A stretch of 64,000 nucleotides of DNA, taken from Notamacropus eugenii. Lineage: Eukaryota > Chordata > Mammalia > Diprotodontia > Macropodidae. Below are positions 22,425 through 33,097 of this stretch, piece after piece. The stretch is from assembly GCF_028372415.1 (NCBI RefSeq), contig NC_092878.1:68403830-68467829 (forward strand), read 5' to 3'. The position numbers and the translations under genes were made by a program. Below the pieces are notes generated by a model. The model had not been told where the DNA came from, ran no database searches, and worked only from the letters and a program-made list of their open reading frames with translations. Positions within the stretch are counted from its first letter, which is position 1; the number at the start of each line of letters is the position of its first letter.

Positions 22425-22870
22425 AGTTTTATCCAATAGACAAAGGGAAGTCACGAAAAATTCTTGAACGAAGGAATGACGTAGCGAGATCTGAATTTTT
22501 TTAAGTTAATTTATTTCTATTTAGCTTTCAACACTCACTTCCATAAGTTTTAAATTTTCTCCCCCTTCCTCCTTTCCTTCCTCCCTCCTCAAGATGGCAT
22601 GCAATCTGATATAGGCTCTTCATATACATTCTTATTAAATATATTTCTACATTATTCATGTAGTATAGAAGAATTGAGACCTAATCTTTAGGAATATTAC
22701 CTTGATACCTATATTGAGGATAGACTGTTAAGATTAGGTGCTGGGTGCCAGAACACAAATCAGGTGCCTTTTTGAATAATCCAGGTGAGAGGTGATGATG
22801 GTATATATTAAGTAGTTTGCTGTGTGAGAGGAGAGGTAGGGACAGACCAAAATCATGACATTCTACCTCC
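22425..22870 (-). mobile_element. L2 internal fragment, minus strand, with nested HAL1 end
   Basis: Two parts of a reversed L2. 22425-22492 has ttatccaatagac and gaatgacgtagcgagatctg. 22681-22870 has aataatccaggtgagaggtg. They are separated by a HAL1 3' end. Confidence 0.55.
22493..22680 (-). mobile_element. HAL1 3'-end fragment, minus strand
   Basis: T-rich start, then the reversed HAL1 end: aactcacttccataagtttt, aattttctcccccttcctcc, aagatggcatgcaatctgat. Flanks gagatct (left) and gagacct (right) may be a degraded target-site duplication. Confidence 0.6.
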
Positions 22871-22874
22871 TCAC

Positions 22875-23595
22875 TGGGGCTGATTCAAAGAGCTTCATAG
22901 GGAAATGTTGGCTCCTCTTCAGTAATATGAAAGTATCTGTAGGGGAGGAGCCTGTAGGAATTAGGATTTGCTGAATCATATCACTTCTAGAACTACTTCC
23001 AAGATTAAAGCTATACCTACACCTTGAGTATTTTTAATCTCCTTTCCTTCTCTATTTGACAATATAGGGGATATTAGTCTAAGATGACACAATCATAAAT
23101 AGAAATGATCACAGTCATCATTTAGTTATCAACCCTTCACTTTGCAAATGAAACAAAATAAAATTAAACAAATAAGAAAACTGGCAAACAAAGAAAAAAT
23201 AACGAACTTAAACCCAGAGTACATTAAGTGACTTGCCTGAAGTGATAGAGATAGTAAATAGAAGAAATTGACATGCAGTCTCAGATGTTTTCACTACAGT
23301 TCTCAGCTGACAATGGGAGCTATAGGATAGGCCAGCATGGTGTGATTCTTGAGGCTCCTTATTTTATAGAACAAACTCTCTAGCAAAAGAAACAGGTGAC
23401 AGTCAAACCAGGTCTCCAGACACACAATTTTCTTTTTTTAGATCAGTCTGCCAGTGCTTTTCACAAATGAGACTTGTTCCCAAAGATCTGTATCAGTTTT
23501 TACACTTAGCTCTGGCTAATTATGCCACACTTTAGCATTATTTCTCTCCGAGACCTTAATTAAAATTTAGATAAAACTCTCTTGTACACTTAAAG
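22875..23595. other. Non-coding sequence; small reversed MIR scrap
   Basis: gtgacttgcctgaagtgata near 23230 looks like part of a reversed MIR. Nothing else recognised. Confidence 0.45.
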
Positions 23596-23599
23596 ATTA

Positions 23600-23743
23600 C
23601 TTTGCTATGTATTTATTTGTGCTTGCCCCTACCAGATAGTAATTCCCATGAAGGTAGTAACTGTGTTTCACTTTAACTTCAAATCAAGGCCCTCACCCCA
23701 GTACCTGGAATAGTACTCTGAACTCAGTAGGAGCTTAAACATC
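23600..23743 (+). mobile_element. L2 3' tail
   Basis: Degenerate L2 3' end (ccagatagtaattcccatga, accccagtacctggaatagt, actcagtaggagcttaaa), cut at its end by a MAR1 SINE. Confidence 0.6.
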
Positions 23744-23980
23744 TTTGTTGTTGTCCAGTCAATTTTTGTGACCCTATTTGGGATTATCTTGGCAAAGATA
23801 CTAGAATAGTTTCCCATTTCCATCTTCAACTCATTTTACTGATAAGGAAAATGAGACAAATGGCATTAAGTGATTTGCCCAAGTTCACACAGTTAGTAAA
23901 TGTCAGAGGCCAGATTTGAACTCAGGAAGATGAGTCTTCTTGACGCCACGCCCAATACAGTGCCATGTAGTTATCTCTGA
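23744..23980 (-). mobile_element. MAR1-type SINE, minus strand
   Basis: Reversed MAR1: tttgttgttgtccagtcaat, gaccctatttgggattatct, tggcaaagatactagaatag, aagtgatttgcccaagttca, cagatttgaactcaggaaga. A good match to the metatherian MAR1 layout. Confidence 0.88.
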
Positions 23981-23984
23981 AAAG

Positions 23985-25430
23985 GACTTTATGTTTATGG
24001 ACTTGAATTGAGTTAAACCAAATCAAAGTGAATTGGACTGCTTGATGGGATACACACATACTTACTTTCAAAGGTAAAATTGTGAATCCTTATAAATACA
24101 CTGGAGAACAAAAAGCTGATATATACCCAATAATCCTTTCTGCACAGTGTCACTTGAAAAATAAAAGCCTTTTGGAAAGGAGTCACGACTTTCTATGCAG
24201 ACCATACACCAAGGTTTGAAACTCTACCTCTTTATGTTGTTATTTTTAATACCTTTGCTCATAATGAGCCACTTCATATGTCATGGTTCTGTGCTAGTTG
24301 TTTCTAGCAATTCCTAAGTTTGTTGCAACAATTGAAGTTGTGCTTTCATGTCTCTTGAAAACACACTTACAATTAATTCCTTTCAAATCACTATACAGGA
24401 ACAACTGGAGTGTCCTATAAATGTCTTCTCCATGCATACACATTACAGGTGAGTGCTGTAGCATGAAGTTTTGTTTTACCCTGCTATTAAATTGAATGCA
24501 ACCAATAAAAAAAACCATAATACTGAGAGTGATAGAAAAAAACTGTTTCTTATGGATAGATAGATATTGCACCAGCTGCACGGTATCATGGCAGAATTAT
24601 TTGTAGTTTTATTGTGGAAAGAACAGAAGAAAACTCTCATATTCACTGCAATTTCTATGAATAGAAGCTTTGAAGGATTTAGTTGCCTTTAGTTTACTTA
24701 CAGTCATAGTCTCTCCTTAACTGAAAACATTAAAAATTACATAGAATATTAGCATAATGAATTTAAAATATGAAAAGATAGCAAGGTCAAAGAGCTAATC
24801 CCAGTCATTTCATAGCATTTGAACTCAGTCCCCACAATCATATATACGTCAGAGAGGCTTAGCCTAGAAACAGCTTATAATTTAAATACATGGGAAAGTA
24901 AGCAGTAGCATGAGACCAGGGCCTTATCTTAGTTTTTCTAGCTTTCATATATCTCTCATGTGTGGGGAAAGAAGCCAATAATGTTTTGTCCCACAGAAAA
25001 CTAGGAAAACAGAAGGCAAAATAACAACAAAAGCTAAGGTTTTTTTATTTTTATTTTTTGGAAAGGCCTATTCTTACTCCTTCTCTCTCTATTCTAATCA
25101 ACTAGCCACACTAAAAATAATTGAATTATTCAGATCAGTATGTTGTGCTATGTATTCATCTGTACTGAAGTCATGGATTAGAATTTCTCATTTCTTTTTC
25201 TTTTTGTAAGAACCACCAAATCCAGCCCAATAATATCACCCATGTGATAATATTAGAAGAAGTAATATAATAATATAAGCAAGCAATATAAGAGCAAGAG
25301 CAATTTTTCAATGACTCAAGAACTTAAAGAAAAAAAGCTTAAACAACATGAACATGTGATTTTTTAGAAGAATCTGAAACTAAACAACACTCAAGATTGC
25401 CCTAAATCAGTAAAAATAATTTTTTTTAAT
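23985..25430. other. Non-coding sequence, nothing recognised
   Basis: No gene. The 95-codon minus frame at 24294-24581 has no recognisable features. T-rich patches near 25040 and 25420. Confidence 0.45.
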
Positions 25431-25431
25431 A

Positions 25432-26135
25432 GTCAAAAAGCCAAGAAGGCAGAATAAAAGCTGGGATTTGCTTCAACTTTCTCCCAAACCTCTCCACATA
25501 CTGTAAATATGACTCTAAACCAATTCTGGAGCTACAGATCCCACTACATGACAGAGTGAAACAAATCTTGAGCTCAAGACAGCCTTGTATGTCAACAGGA
25601 AGGGTATATCACACTGGGCTAGGAGTGGAGCACAGTGCAGTATGGACTGTGCCAGCAAAGAAAGGGCTGGAGTAGGCCTTAGTAGGCTGAGCCACTCAGG
25701 TTCCACAGGGTTTTCTCACTGACCTTCTATGGTATCTTTGACATTTTTGGGGCTGAGAAGGCTGGAAACTGCCACAGCTGTCAGTGATTCAGTGTATTGA
25801 AGCCTGCTCCAGAGGGCAGAGAAGTTAGAATTAAAACCAAGACTCACCTACCCAGCAAAATTGAGTATAATACTTCAGGGGAACAAATGATCATTCAATG
25901 AAACAGAGAACTTGCAAGCATTCTTGAGGAAAAGTTCAGAACTGAATAGAAAATTTGACTTTCAAACACAAGAATCAAGAGAAGCATAAAAAGATAAATA
26001 GGAAAGAGAAATCATAAAGGACTTATTAAAGTGGAAATGTTTACATTCCTATGTGGAAAGATGATATCTGTAAATCATAAGTCCTTTTGCAGTATTAGGA
26101 TAGTTGGAGGGAAATATAAACAGATAGATAGATAC

Positions 26136-26200
<65 letters not shown>

Positions 26201-26248
26201 AAGACAGACAGACAGATAGATAGAGGGCACGGGGTAAATATAAGGGGT
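25432..26248 (+). mobile_element. L1/HAL1 with 5' UTR joined to the ORF1 3' end
   Basis: 25432 to about 25822 is an L1-type 5' UTR (gccaagaaggcagaataaaa, gggctaggagtggagcacag). From about 25823 it changes abruptly to the last part of ORF1 (taaaaccaagactcacctac, aatttgactttcaaacacaa) and the HAL1 3' UTR. Nearly all of ORF1 is missing at the join. The 3' UTR carries (GATA)n at 26121-26223 in the usual HAL1 microsatellite slot. The element is cut at about 26248 by an ERV-like LTR. Confidence 0.65.
26121..26223. repeat. (GATA)n microsatellite
   Basis: Long GATA run with a GACA patch, between HAL1 3' UTR blocks aggatagttggagg and agagggcacgggg. Confidence 0.97.
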
Positions 26249-26703
26249 TGTGATAGTGATTTAAATGGCGAGATCTTTCATATTCATTACTGACCTGCCT
26301 GAATCACATTACATGGAGCCTGTGGTAGGAAAAGTTTGGTAAATGGGTAGAACAGAAATAGGCAGAGCTACAGCAGAGCTGAGAGGATGTTAGTCTTGAG
26401 AGCAGTCAGAGCTAGGAAGGCTGCAGCAGCTCCTGGGTAGCATGAGTGATTTTGTGATTTTTTTGTGATTTTGTTTAATGGAACTTGTTTGTGGGAAGCA
26501 TAGAGGGGGGAAGAGTTGGGGATGGTGTTACATTGATATTGTGTACTGATTTGTGCCGCTATGGTGGATTTGACTCTCCTGGTATCTGAACAAATGTTTT
26601 GGTTCTATCTTCCATGTGGAGAGTCTGTGGTATTTTTTGATTCAGGATTGTGCTAGGATATTCATGGCCGTGGTTGGCATTGCGAATATCACAGTACAAT
26701 ACA
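26249..26703 (+). mobile_element. Putative ERV-L-like 5' LTR
   Basis: Begins tgtgatagtgatttaaatgg and ends ...acaataca, two bases before a primer-binding-site-like sequence. The length of about 455 bp suits an ERV-L-class LTR. A related start sequence recurs at 29373. LTR family not identified; the call rests on architecture. Confidence 0.5.
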
Positions 26704-26705
26704 AA

Positions 26706-26724
26706 TGGTGACAGGGACGGAATC
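26706..26724 (+). promoter_or_regulatory. Putative retroviral primer binding site (tRNA-Leu-like)
   Basis: tggtgacagggacggaatc agrees at 13 of 19 positions with the tRNA-Leu primer site known for ERV-L elements, and five of six differences are transitions. Its position just 3' of the putative LTR supports the reading. Confidence 0.5.
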
Positions 26725-27300
26725 ATGAAATATCAAACATCTATTTGGGCACAAAAAGACGGAGGAAACAGAAAAAGAAATGGATGTCCCAGGATGGAAA
26801 GATTTTTATTCCTCCCTAGAAAGAGAATGGACTAAAGACACAGAGCTCTGTAAAAACTGGGAACCAAGGCTACAAAAGGGAGAATCCAGAGACTAAGAAA
26901 GATGTTTGTAGGAAATACCAGTAGAACCAGGGAAAGAAATGGCAGGTGTGTGTAGGAGAGGCTGAGTGTTGCTAACAAGCTATCGAATTATATGTAAAAA
27001 CAGAAACAAGCTGCTGGAGGAGAAGGCTCAGATGGAGAGGGAGTTGTCTGGTTTCAGGAGAAACTATTTATCCACAGCATTCAAACTGTCCTTTAGGGGA
27101 GGAAGCTAGAGAGTTTCAGGTAGTTGAAGAAATAGCTGTTGTTGGTTTGGATCACAGGAGGTGAAAAGTTAAAAATATGAAAGCAAATGCAAACCTTGTA
27201 CAGGCTGGGCTTGATGTGGGCCTAAACACAAGCCAGGAGGATGTGTGGGAGTATAACGAAGCAAATGAGGAGGCTGAGGTTTGGCCAGTAGTATGAAGGA
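26725..27300 (+). pseudogene. Decayed retroviral internal region, possibly gag
   Basis: Follows the putative primer binding site. A frame through 27003-27065 is rich in Leu, Glu and Lys with heptad-like spacing, as expected for a Gag coiled coil. No continuous open frame, no protease or polymerase motif seen. Old endogenous provirus remnant, not functional. Confidence 0.35.
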
Positions 27301-27680
27301 AGTAGGAGAATCAGGGTTTTTTTTTTTTTGTTTGTTTGTTTTTTTGGCTTTTTGTCTGTTCACTTGTTTGTCAAATTTGTTTGTTGCAAACTTATTACCA
27401 TCCTATAGATGTCTGATTTAGCTTAAACCAGATATCATCCCATGTCTGATGTGCTGTGTCACACCTGGATCTGGCATAAACCAACTCCACCTGCTAGATG
27501 AGGAACAGGCCCCTTGAATGGAACCTCTTGAGACAGAGACAGCTCTACATCCAATATCAGGAGGAAGAAGCAATGGAAGAAGACACCTTCACCTCTTACC
27601 CAAATATTTTGGCCCCCATTACTTCTAGGGGGGAATGATAAAGTGCTTGTACTCAAGTCCCACCCTGAGATATTATTTTA
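27301..27680. other. Unassigned part of the ERV-like interior
   Basis: Starts with a T/GTTT-rich tract (27315-27345); nothing else recognised. Lies between the gag-like remnant and the 77-bp repeat units. Confidence 0.4.
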
Positions 27681-27757
27681 TGTGCTTATTTTTTTAATGA
27701 TTCATGTTATATTGTTTTAAAGTTCCATTGACACCAGTTGCCTAAGATTTTGTTTTA
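27681..27757. repeat. 77-bp tandem unit, first copy
   Basis: Starts tgtgcttattttt and contains ttaaagttccattgacacca-gttgcc. A second copy starts about 77 bp on (tatgcttatt) and is resumed at 29287-29338 (ttaaagttctgttgaagcca-gttgcc) after a HAL1 insertion. Confidence 0.65.
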
Positions 27758-27767
27758 TATGCTTATT
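27756..27767. repeat. Left target-site duplication of HAL1 copy 3
   Basis: tatatgcttatt, identical to 29285-29296 on the other side of the element. Confidence 0.8.
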
Positions 27768-29284
27768 CTCTTTTTTTTTATTTATTTAACTTTTAACATT
27801 CATTTTCACAAAATTTTGGGTTCCAAATTTTCTCCCCTTTCATCCCCTCCCCCACCCCCAAAACACCGAGCATTCTAATTGCCCCTGTCTGCCAATCTGG
27901 CCTCTCTTCTATCATCCCTCTCTGCCCTGGTCTCCATCCTATACCCCTTTACCTGTATTTCTTATTTCCTAGTGGCAAGAACAGTACTCGACAGTTGCTC
28001 CTAAAACTTTGAGTTCCAACTTCTCTTCCTCCCTCCCTCCCCACCCCCTTCCCTTTGGAAGGCAAGCAATTCAATATAGGCCAAATCTGTGTAGTTTTTC
28101 AAATGACTTCCATAATAGTAGTGTTGTGTAAGAACTAATTATATTTCCCTCCATCCTATCCTGTCCCCATTACTTCTGTTCTCTCTTTTGATCCTGTCCC
28201 TCCCCATGAGTGTTGACCTCAAATTGCTCCCTCCTCCTCATGCCCTCCCTTCCATTATCCCCCCCACCCTGCTTATCCCCTTATCCCCCACTTTCCTGTA
28301 TTGTAAGATAGGTTTTCATACCAAAATGAGTGTGCATTTTATTCCTTCCTTTACTTGAATGTGATGAGAGCAAACTTCATGTTTTTCTCTCACCTCCCCT
28401 CTTTATCCCTCCACTAATAAGTCTTTTGCTTGCCTCTTTTATGAGAGATAATTTGCCCCATTCCATTTCTCCCTTTCTCCTCTCAATATATTTCTCTCTC
28501 ACTGCTTGATTTCATTTTTTTAAGATATGAGCCCATCCTCTTCAATTCACTCTGTGCACTCTGTCTCTATGTGTGTGTGCATGTGTGTGTGTGTAATCCC
28601 ACCCAGTACCCAGATACTGAATAGTTTCAAGAGTAACAAATATTGTCTTTCCATGTAGGAATGTAAACAGTTCAACTTTAGTAAAGTCCCTTATGACTTC
28701 TCTTTCCTATTTACTTTTTCATGCTTGTCTTCATTCTTGTGTTTGAAAGTCAAATTTTCTTTTCAGCTCTGGTCTTTTCATCAAGAATGCTTGAAAGTCC
28801 TCTATTTCATTGAAAGACCAATTTTTCCCCTGAAGTATTATACTCAGTTTTGCTGGGTAGGTGATTCTTGGTTTTAGTCCTAGTTCCTTTGACTTCTGGA
28901 ATATCATGTTCCACACCCTTCGATCCCTTAATGTAGAAGCTGCTAGATCTTGTGTTATCCTGAATGTATTTCCACAATACTTGAATTGTTTCTTTCTAGC
29001 TGCTTGCAATATTTTCTCCTTGACCTGGGAACTCTGGAATTTGGCCACAATGTTCCTAGGAGTTTCTCTTTTTGGATCTCTTTCAGGCGGTGATCTGTGG
29101 ATTCCTTGAATACTTATTTTGCTCTCTGGTTCTAGAATCTCAGGGCAGTTTTCCTTGATAATTTTATGAAAGATGATGTCTAGGCTCTTTTTTTGATCAT
29201 GGCTTTCAGGTAGTCTCATAATTTTTAAATTGTCTCTCCTGGATCTATTCTCCAGGTCAGTTGTTTTTCCAATGAGATATTTCA
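27768..29284 (-). mobile_element. HAL1: HAL1 copy 3, 5'-truncated, minus strand
   Basis: The reversed HAL1 tail (T-run, then cattttcacaaaattttggg) begins at the left. The whole 3' UTR follows, then the last 180 or so codons of ORF1, and the element stops abruptly at 29284. Perfect 12-bp target-site duplications flank it. The 3' UTR (28731 leftward) and its CA/TG microsatellite (28569-28594) are close to copy 1, so the two are probably the same subfamily. 5' truncation is the usual outcome of incomplete reverse transcription. Confidence 0.9.
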
Positions 29285-29285
29285 T
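28731..29285 (-). pseudogene. HAL1 ORF1 C-terminal half (truncated, frame open)
   Basis: 184 codons remain in frame from MKYLIGKTTDLEN to FDFQTQE, aligning with the RRM and C-terminal domains of copy 1 (RRDNLKIMRLPESH, YCGNTFRITQD, ITYPAKLSI). The apparent start ATG is an accident: its first base in plus orientation (29285) belongs to the target-site duplication, and copy 1 has Val at this codon. The coiled coil and N-terminus are missing, so it is a fragment, though it has not yet gained stops. Confidence 0.85.
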
Positions 29286-29296
29286 ATATGCTTATT
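29285..29296. repeat. Right target-site duplication of HAL1 copy 3
   Basis: tatatgcttatt, the same as 27756-27767. Confidence 0.8.
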
Positions 29297-29372
29297 TTCT
29301 ATTATCCTTGTTAAAGTTCTGTTGAAGCCAGTTGCCCCAAAAATGATAAATATGAAAGAACTTGGGGCCACA

Positions 29373-29404
29373 TACGATGGTAATTTAAATGGGGAGATCT
29401 TTTT
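29373..29404 (+). mobile_element. Start of a putative 3' LTR, truncated by HAL1 copy 2
   Basis: tacgatggtaatttaaatgg then ggagatctttt lines up base for base with the 5' LTR start at 26249, with mostly transition differences. The similarity stops before the HAL1 at 29429, and the rest of the LTR is not seen beyond that element. Confidence 0.45.
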
Positions 29405-29627
29405 TTTCCTTCTTTAAAAAAGTATTAGGGGTGGAGCCAAGATGGTGAAGTAGAAAGACACACCTACACTAATTCTTTCCCCACAGCCCATAAAATACCT
29501 GTAAAAAATGACTCTTAAGAAATTCTAGAACAGCAGAAGCCACAAAATGACAGAATGAAAGAGGTTTCCAGTCCAAGGCAGACTTGAGGGCCAAAAGGAA
29601 AGTTCTGTCACTCCAGGTATGGCATGG

Positions 29628-29689
29628 AGCCCATGGAGCTCAGCATGACACTGGAAGGAGCCCATGGAGCTCAGCATGACACTGGAAGG
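29628..29689. repeat. Exact 31-bp tandem duplication
   Basis: Two identical 31-bp units (29628-29658, 29659-29689), each starting agcccatggagctcagcatg, in the 5' UTR of HAL1 copy 2. Confidence 0.95.
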
Positions 29690-30178
29690 ACAGGACCAGA
29701 TCAGTCTGGGGCACAGAATCCTGGGCAGCAGCTGCGGTTCCAAGGTCCCTCAAGCTACAAACGACACAGACAACCTCAAAGGTCAGTGAGAAAGCTTTTT
29801 CACCTGGATGAGAAGGGAGCAGGGTGTTCCCATGGCCTCAGCATGAGGCAGCAGCAGCATCCATTTTTGGAGCCCTCAGCCTAAAGACCTTGGGGGAATT
29901 GAACCAGTGATCTGACTCTCAGCTCTGAGTGATGGTCCTGGGGTGGGGAAGAGTGCTGGCTGCCATGATGGAGTAGGTGGAAGCTCTAGAAAGGGAATTC
30001 TACTTTCAGATTCTGGGCAGAAAAGCTTTGGTAGCTTCCAAAGCAGAGCACAGGCCAGGAAAGGATTAAACTTCTCTCCCTTGATTGTGTTGCCTTAGAG
30101 GAACATAGAACTTACAGGTCCCCAGAGTATATACCACTCTTGACAAGGTACTGAAAAGTCAAGTAACTGATGGAGAAA

Positions 30179-31266
30179 ATGCCCAAAAAAGGGGAAAAAA
30201 GATTATAGAAGGTTGCTTTCTTGGTGAACAGGTATTTTCTTCCATCCTTTCAGATGTGGAAGAACAATACTTACCATGAGAGGAAGACATAAAAGTCCAG
30301 GTTTCTGCATCCAAAACATCCAGAATAAATATACAATGGTCTCAGGCTGTGGAAGAGCTCAAAAAGGATTTTGAAAATCAAGTAAGAGAGGTGGAGGAAA
30401 AACTGGGAAGAGAAATGAGAGAGATGCAAGAGAATCATGAAAAGTGAGTCAACAACTTGGTAAAGGAGACAAAAAATGCTGAAGAAAATAACACTTTTAA
30501 AAACAGCCTAACTCAAATGGAAAAAAAGCTCAAAAGCTAACTAAAAAGCAGAATTAGTCAAATTGAAAAGGAAGTTCAAAAATTCATTGAAGAAAATAGT
30601 TCTTTAAAAATTTGAATGGAGAAGGTGGAAACTAATGACTTTATGAGAAACCAAGAAATTACAAAATGAAATGTAAAGAACAAAAAAAAAAATAGAAGAC
30701 AACATGAAATATCACATTGGAGAAGCAACTGACCTGGAAAACACATCCAGGAGAGACAATTTAAAAATTATGGGACTACCTGAAAGTCACGATTAAAAAA
30801 GAGTATAGACATCATATTTTATGAAATTATCAAGGAAAACTGTCCTGATATTCTAGAACCAGAGGGCAAAATAAATATTGAAAGAATCCACTGGTCATCT
30901 CCTGAAAGATATCCCAAAAGAAAAACTTCTAGGAATATTGTAGCCAAATTCCTGAGTTCCCACGTCAAGGAGAAAATATTTTAAACAGCCAGAAAGAAAC
31001 AATTAGAGTATTGTGGAAGTACAATCAGGATACCACAAGATCTAGCAACTTCTATATTAAGGGATCTAAGTACTTGGAATATGATATTCCAGAAGTCAAG
31101 GGAACTAGGATTAAAACCAAGAATCATCTACCCAGCAAAACTGAATATAATATTTCAGGGGAAGAAATGGTCATTCCATGAAATAGAGGACTCAAAATTC
31201 TTGATGAAAAGACCAGAGCTGAATGGAAAATTTGACTTTCAAACACAAGAAGTAAGAGAAGCCTGA
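30179..31266 (+). pseudogene. HAL1 copy 2 ORF1, frameshifted and with stops
   Basis: Starts at the ATG homologous to that of copy 1 (gagaaaatgcccaaaaaag). The coiled-coil, RRM and C-terminal segments can be followed in order, but several stops interrupt it: aaaagtgagtc, aaaatttgaatgg, cacgattaaaaaag and atattttaaacagcc. The last 61 codons (MIFQKSRELGLKPRIIYPAK...) are open. No functional protein. Confidence 0.85.
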
Positions 31267-31390
31267 AAGCATAAATAGGAAAGAGATATCATAAGGGACT
31301 TAGTGAATTTGAACTGTTTACATTCCTACATGAAAAGATAATATTTGCAACTCTTGAAACTTTTCTCAGTATTTGAATAGTTGGAAGGAT

Positions 31391-31564
<174 letters not shown>

Positions 31565-32374
31565 AGTGCATAGGGTGAGTTGAATAGGAAGGAATGATAT
31601 CTAAAAAAATTAAATTAGGATGTGAGAGAGGAATATATTGGAAGGAGAATGGGAGAAATAGAATGGGGCACATTTTCTCTCATAAAATATACAAGAAAAA
31701 GTTTTTTCATCGGAGGGGAAAAGTTGGGATGTGATATGAAAAAGGTGAATCTTACTCATCATATTTGGCTTAAGGAGAGAATAACATGCACAGTTAATTT
31801 GGTATGAAAATCTATTTTACACTACAGGAAATTGGGGAGGAGAGGATAAGTGCAGTGGAAGGATGATAGACGGGAGGGCAAATGGGAGAACGGAGTAATA
31901 AGAAATAACCACTTTAGTGGAGGGACAAGAGAGATAATATATAGGGGCAGGATAAGATGTAGGGAAATATAATTAGTCTTTCATAACATGAATATTATGG
32001 AAGTCTTTAGCAAAACTACACATATATAGCATATATTGAATTGTTTGCCTTTTCAGTGGGAATGAGTGGGGAGGGAGGGAGAGAGAGAAGGTGGAACTCA
32101 AAGTTTAAGGAATGAATGTTGAGAATTGTTTTGCAAGCAACTGGGAAATAAGAAATACAGCTAATAGGGTGTAGAAATCTATCTTGCCCTACAAGAAAAG
32201 AGAGAAGATGGGGATAATGGAAGGGAGGGATGTGACAGAAGAGAGAACAAATTGAGAGAAGGGGTAATCAATATGCAAGGTGTTTCTGAGTGGGGGAGGG
32301 GAGAGATGGGGAGAAAATTTGGAACTCAAAATCTTGTGGAAATGAATGTTGAAAACCAAAATTAGACAAATTTT

Positions 32375-32520
32375 AAAAATTCATTTATTTTTAGTTTTCA
32401 ACAGACACTTCCACAGGATTTTGAGTTTCAAATTTTCTCCCTATTTCTCTCTACCACCCACCCCAAGAGAGCATGCATTCTGATTACCAGTTGCCACAAT
32501 CTGCCCTGCCTTCTATCAGG
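32375..32520 (-). mobile_element. HAL1 3' fragment, minus strand, tail-to-tail with copy 2
   Basis: tttagttttcaacagacact, cacaggattttgagtttcaa and gagagcatgcattctgatta are the reversed HAL1 end. It abuts the tail of copy 2, forming an inverted repeat of HAL1 3' ends. Confidence 0.75.
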
Positions 32521-32524
32521 GAAA

Positions 32525-32960
32525 AACATTGAAACCCTGAACTTCAGTGAAAATACAAACAGAAATTACAAGCAGAAATTTCAAACAGAAAGACCAACAC
32601 ATAGGGCTTCCAACTGTCTGATCTTAGACAATGTATATGTCATTATCAACATTTGAGTTTTAAAGGGGAGGTATGCTTATTACAATGACTGCCCAGAGTC
32701 TCATCTAGCACATGAACCATCTTTCCAAAAATAAGATCCAAAACAAAACCTCACTTCCAAGTATGTATATATACTCTTTTCAGGGCTAGAGGGCATGACC
32801 CTCCTGACCCTGTACCTCACACATTAGATATTAACAAAAGGTGTGGGAGGCCTATTAATGGGTGGGTAAGAGCTTTAACTCTTCCTCCCACCCACCATTA
32901 ACCTTACATTAACTTTGGTGAGCTCACCCCATGTGATTGTCTACTTTGAGTACGACCTTA
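32525..32960 (-). mobile_element. Solo LTR, minus strand
   Basis: Shares ordered blocks with the LTR at 39195-39739: aaaacctcact (32745-32755), a reverse-strand TATA-like gtatatatac (32765-32774) and gagggcatgaccctc. No retroviral coding sequence is attached. Edges are approximate. Confidence 0.55.
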
Positions 32961-33097
32961 GGCAGCAAGGTCAAAAGCAGGTGATAAGCAGGTGAAGAAG
33001 CCCTGGGCTCTTCCCCTACTCCCCAGGACTGACTTGTGAAATGTTCCACCCTCAGGAATTGCTTTGGGCAGCACTTTGCAACCTTCCAGCTCTTTAA

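Noticed and set aside
26121..26223. CRISPR-like or satellite array
   Set aside because: Simple tetranucleotide run without spacers; an ordinary microsatellite in a vertebrate genome.
26706..26724. Lysine-tRNA primer site (class II retrovirus)
   Set aside because: The 5' bases tggtga and caggg fit a leucine-type ERV-L site better than the Lys site, so class II was not called.
28731..29285. A short stand-alone gene starting at the ATG near 29285
   Set aside because: The ATG straddles the insertion junction; the frame is a truncated HAL1 ORF1.
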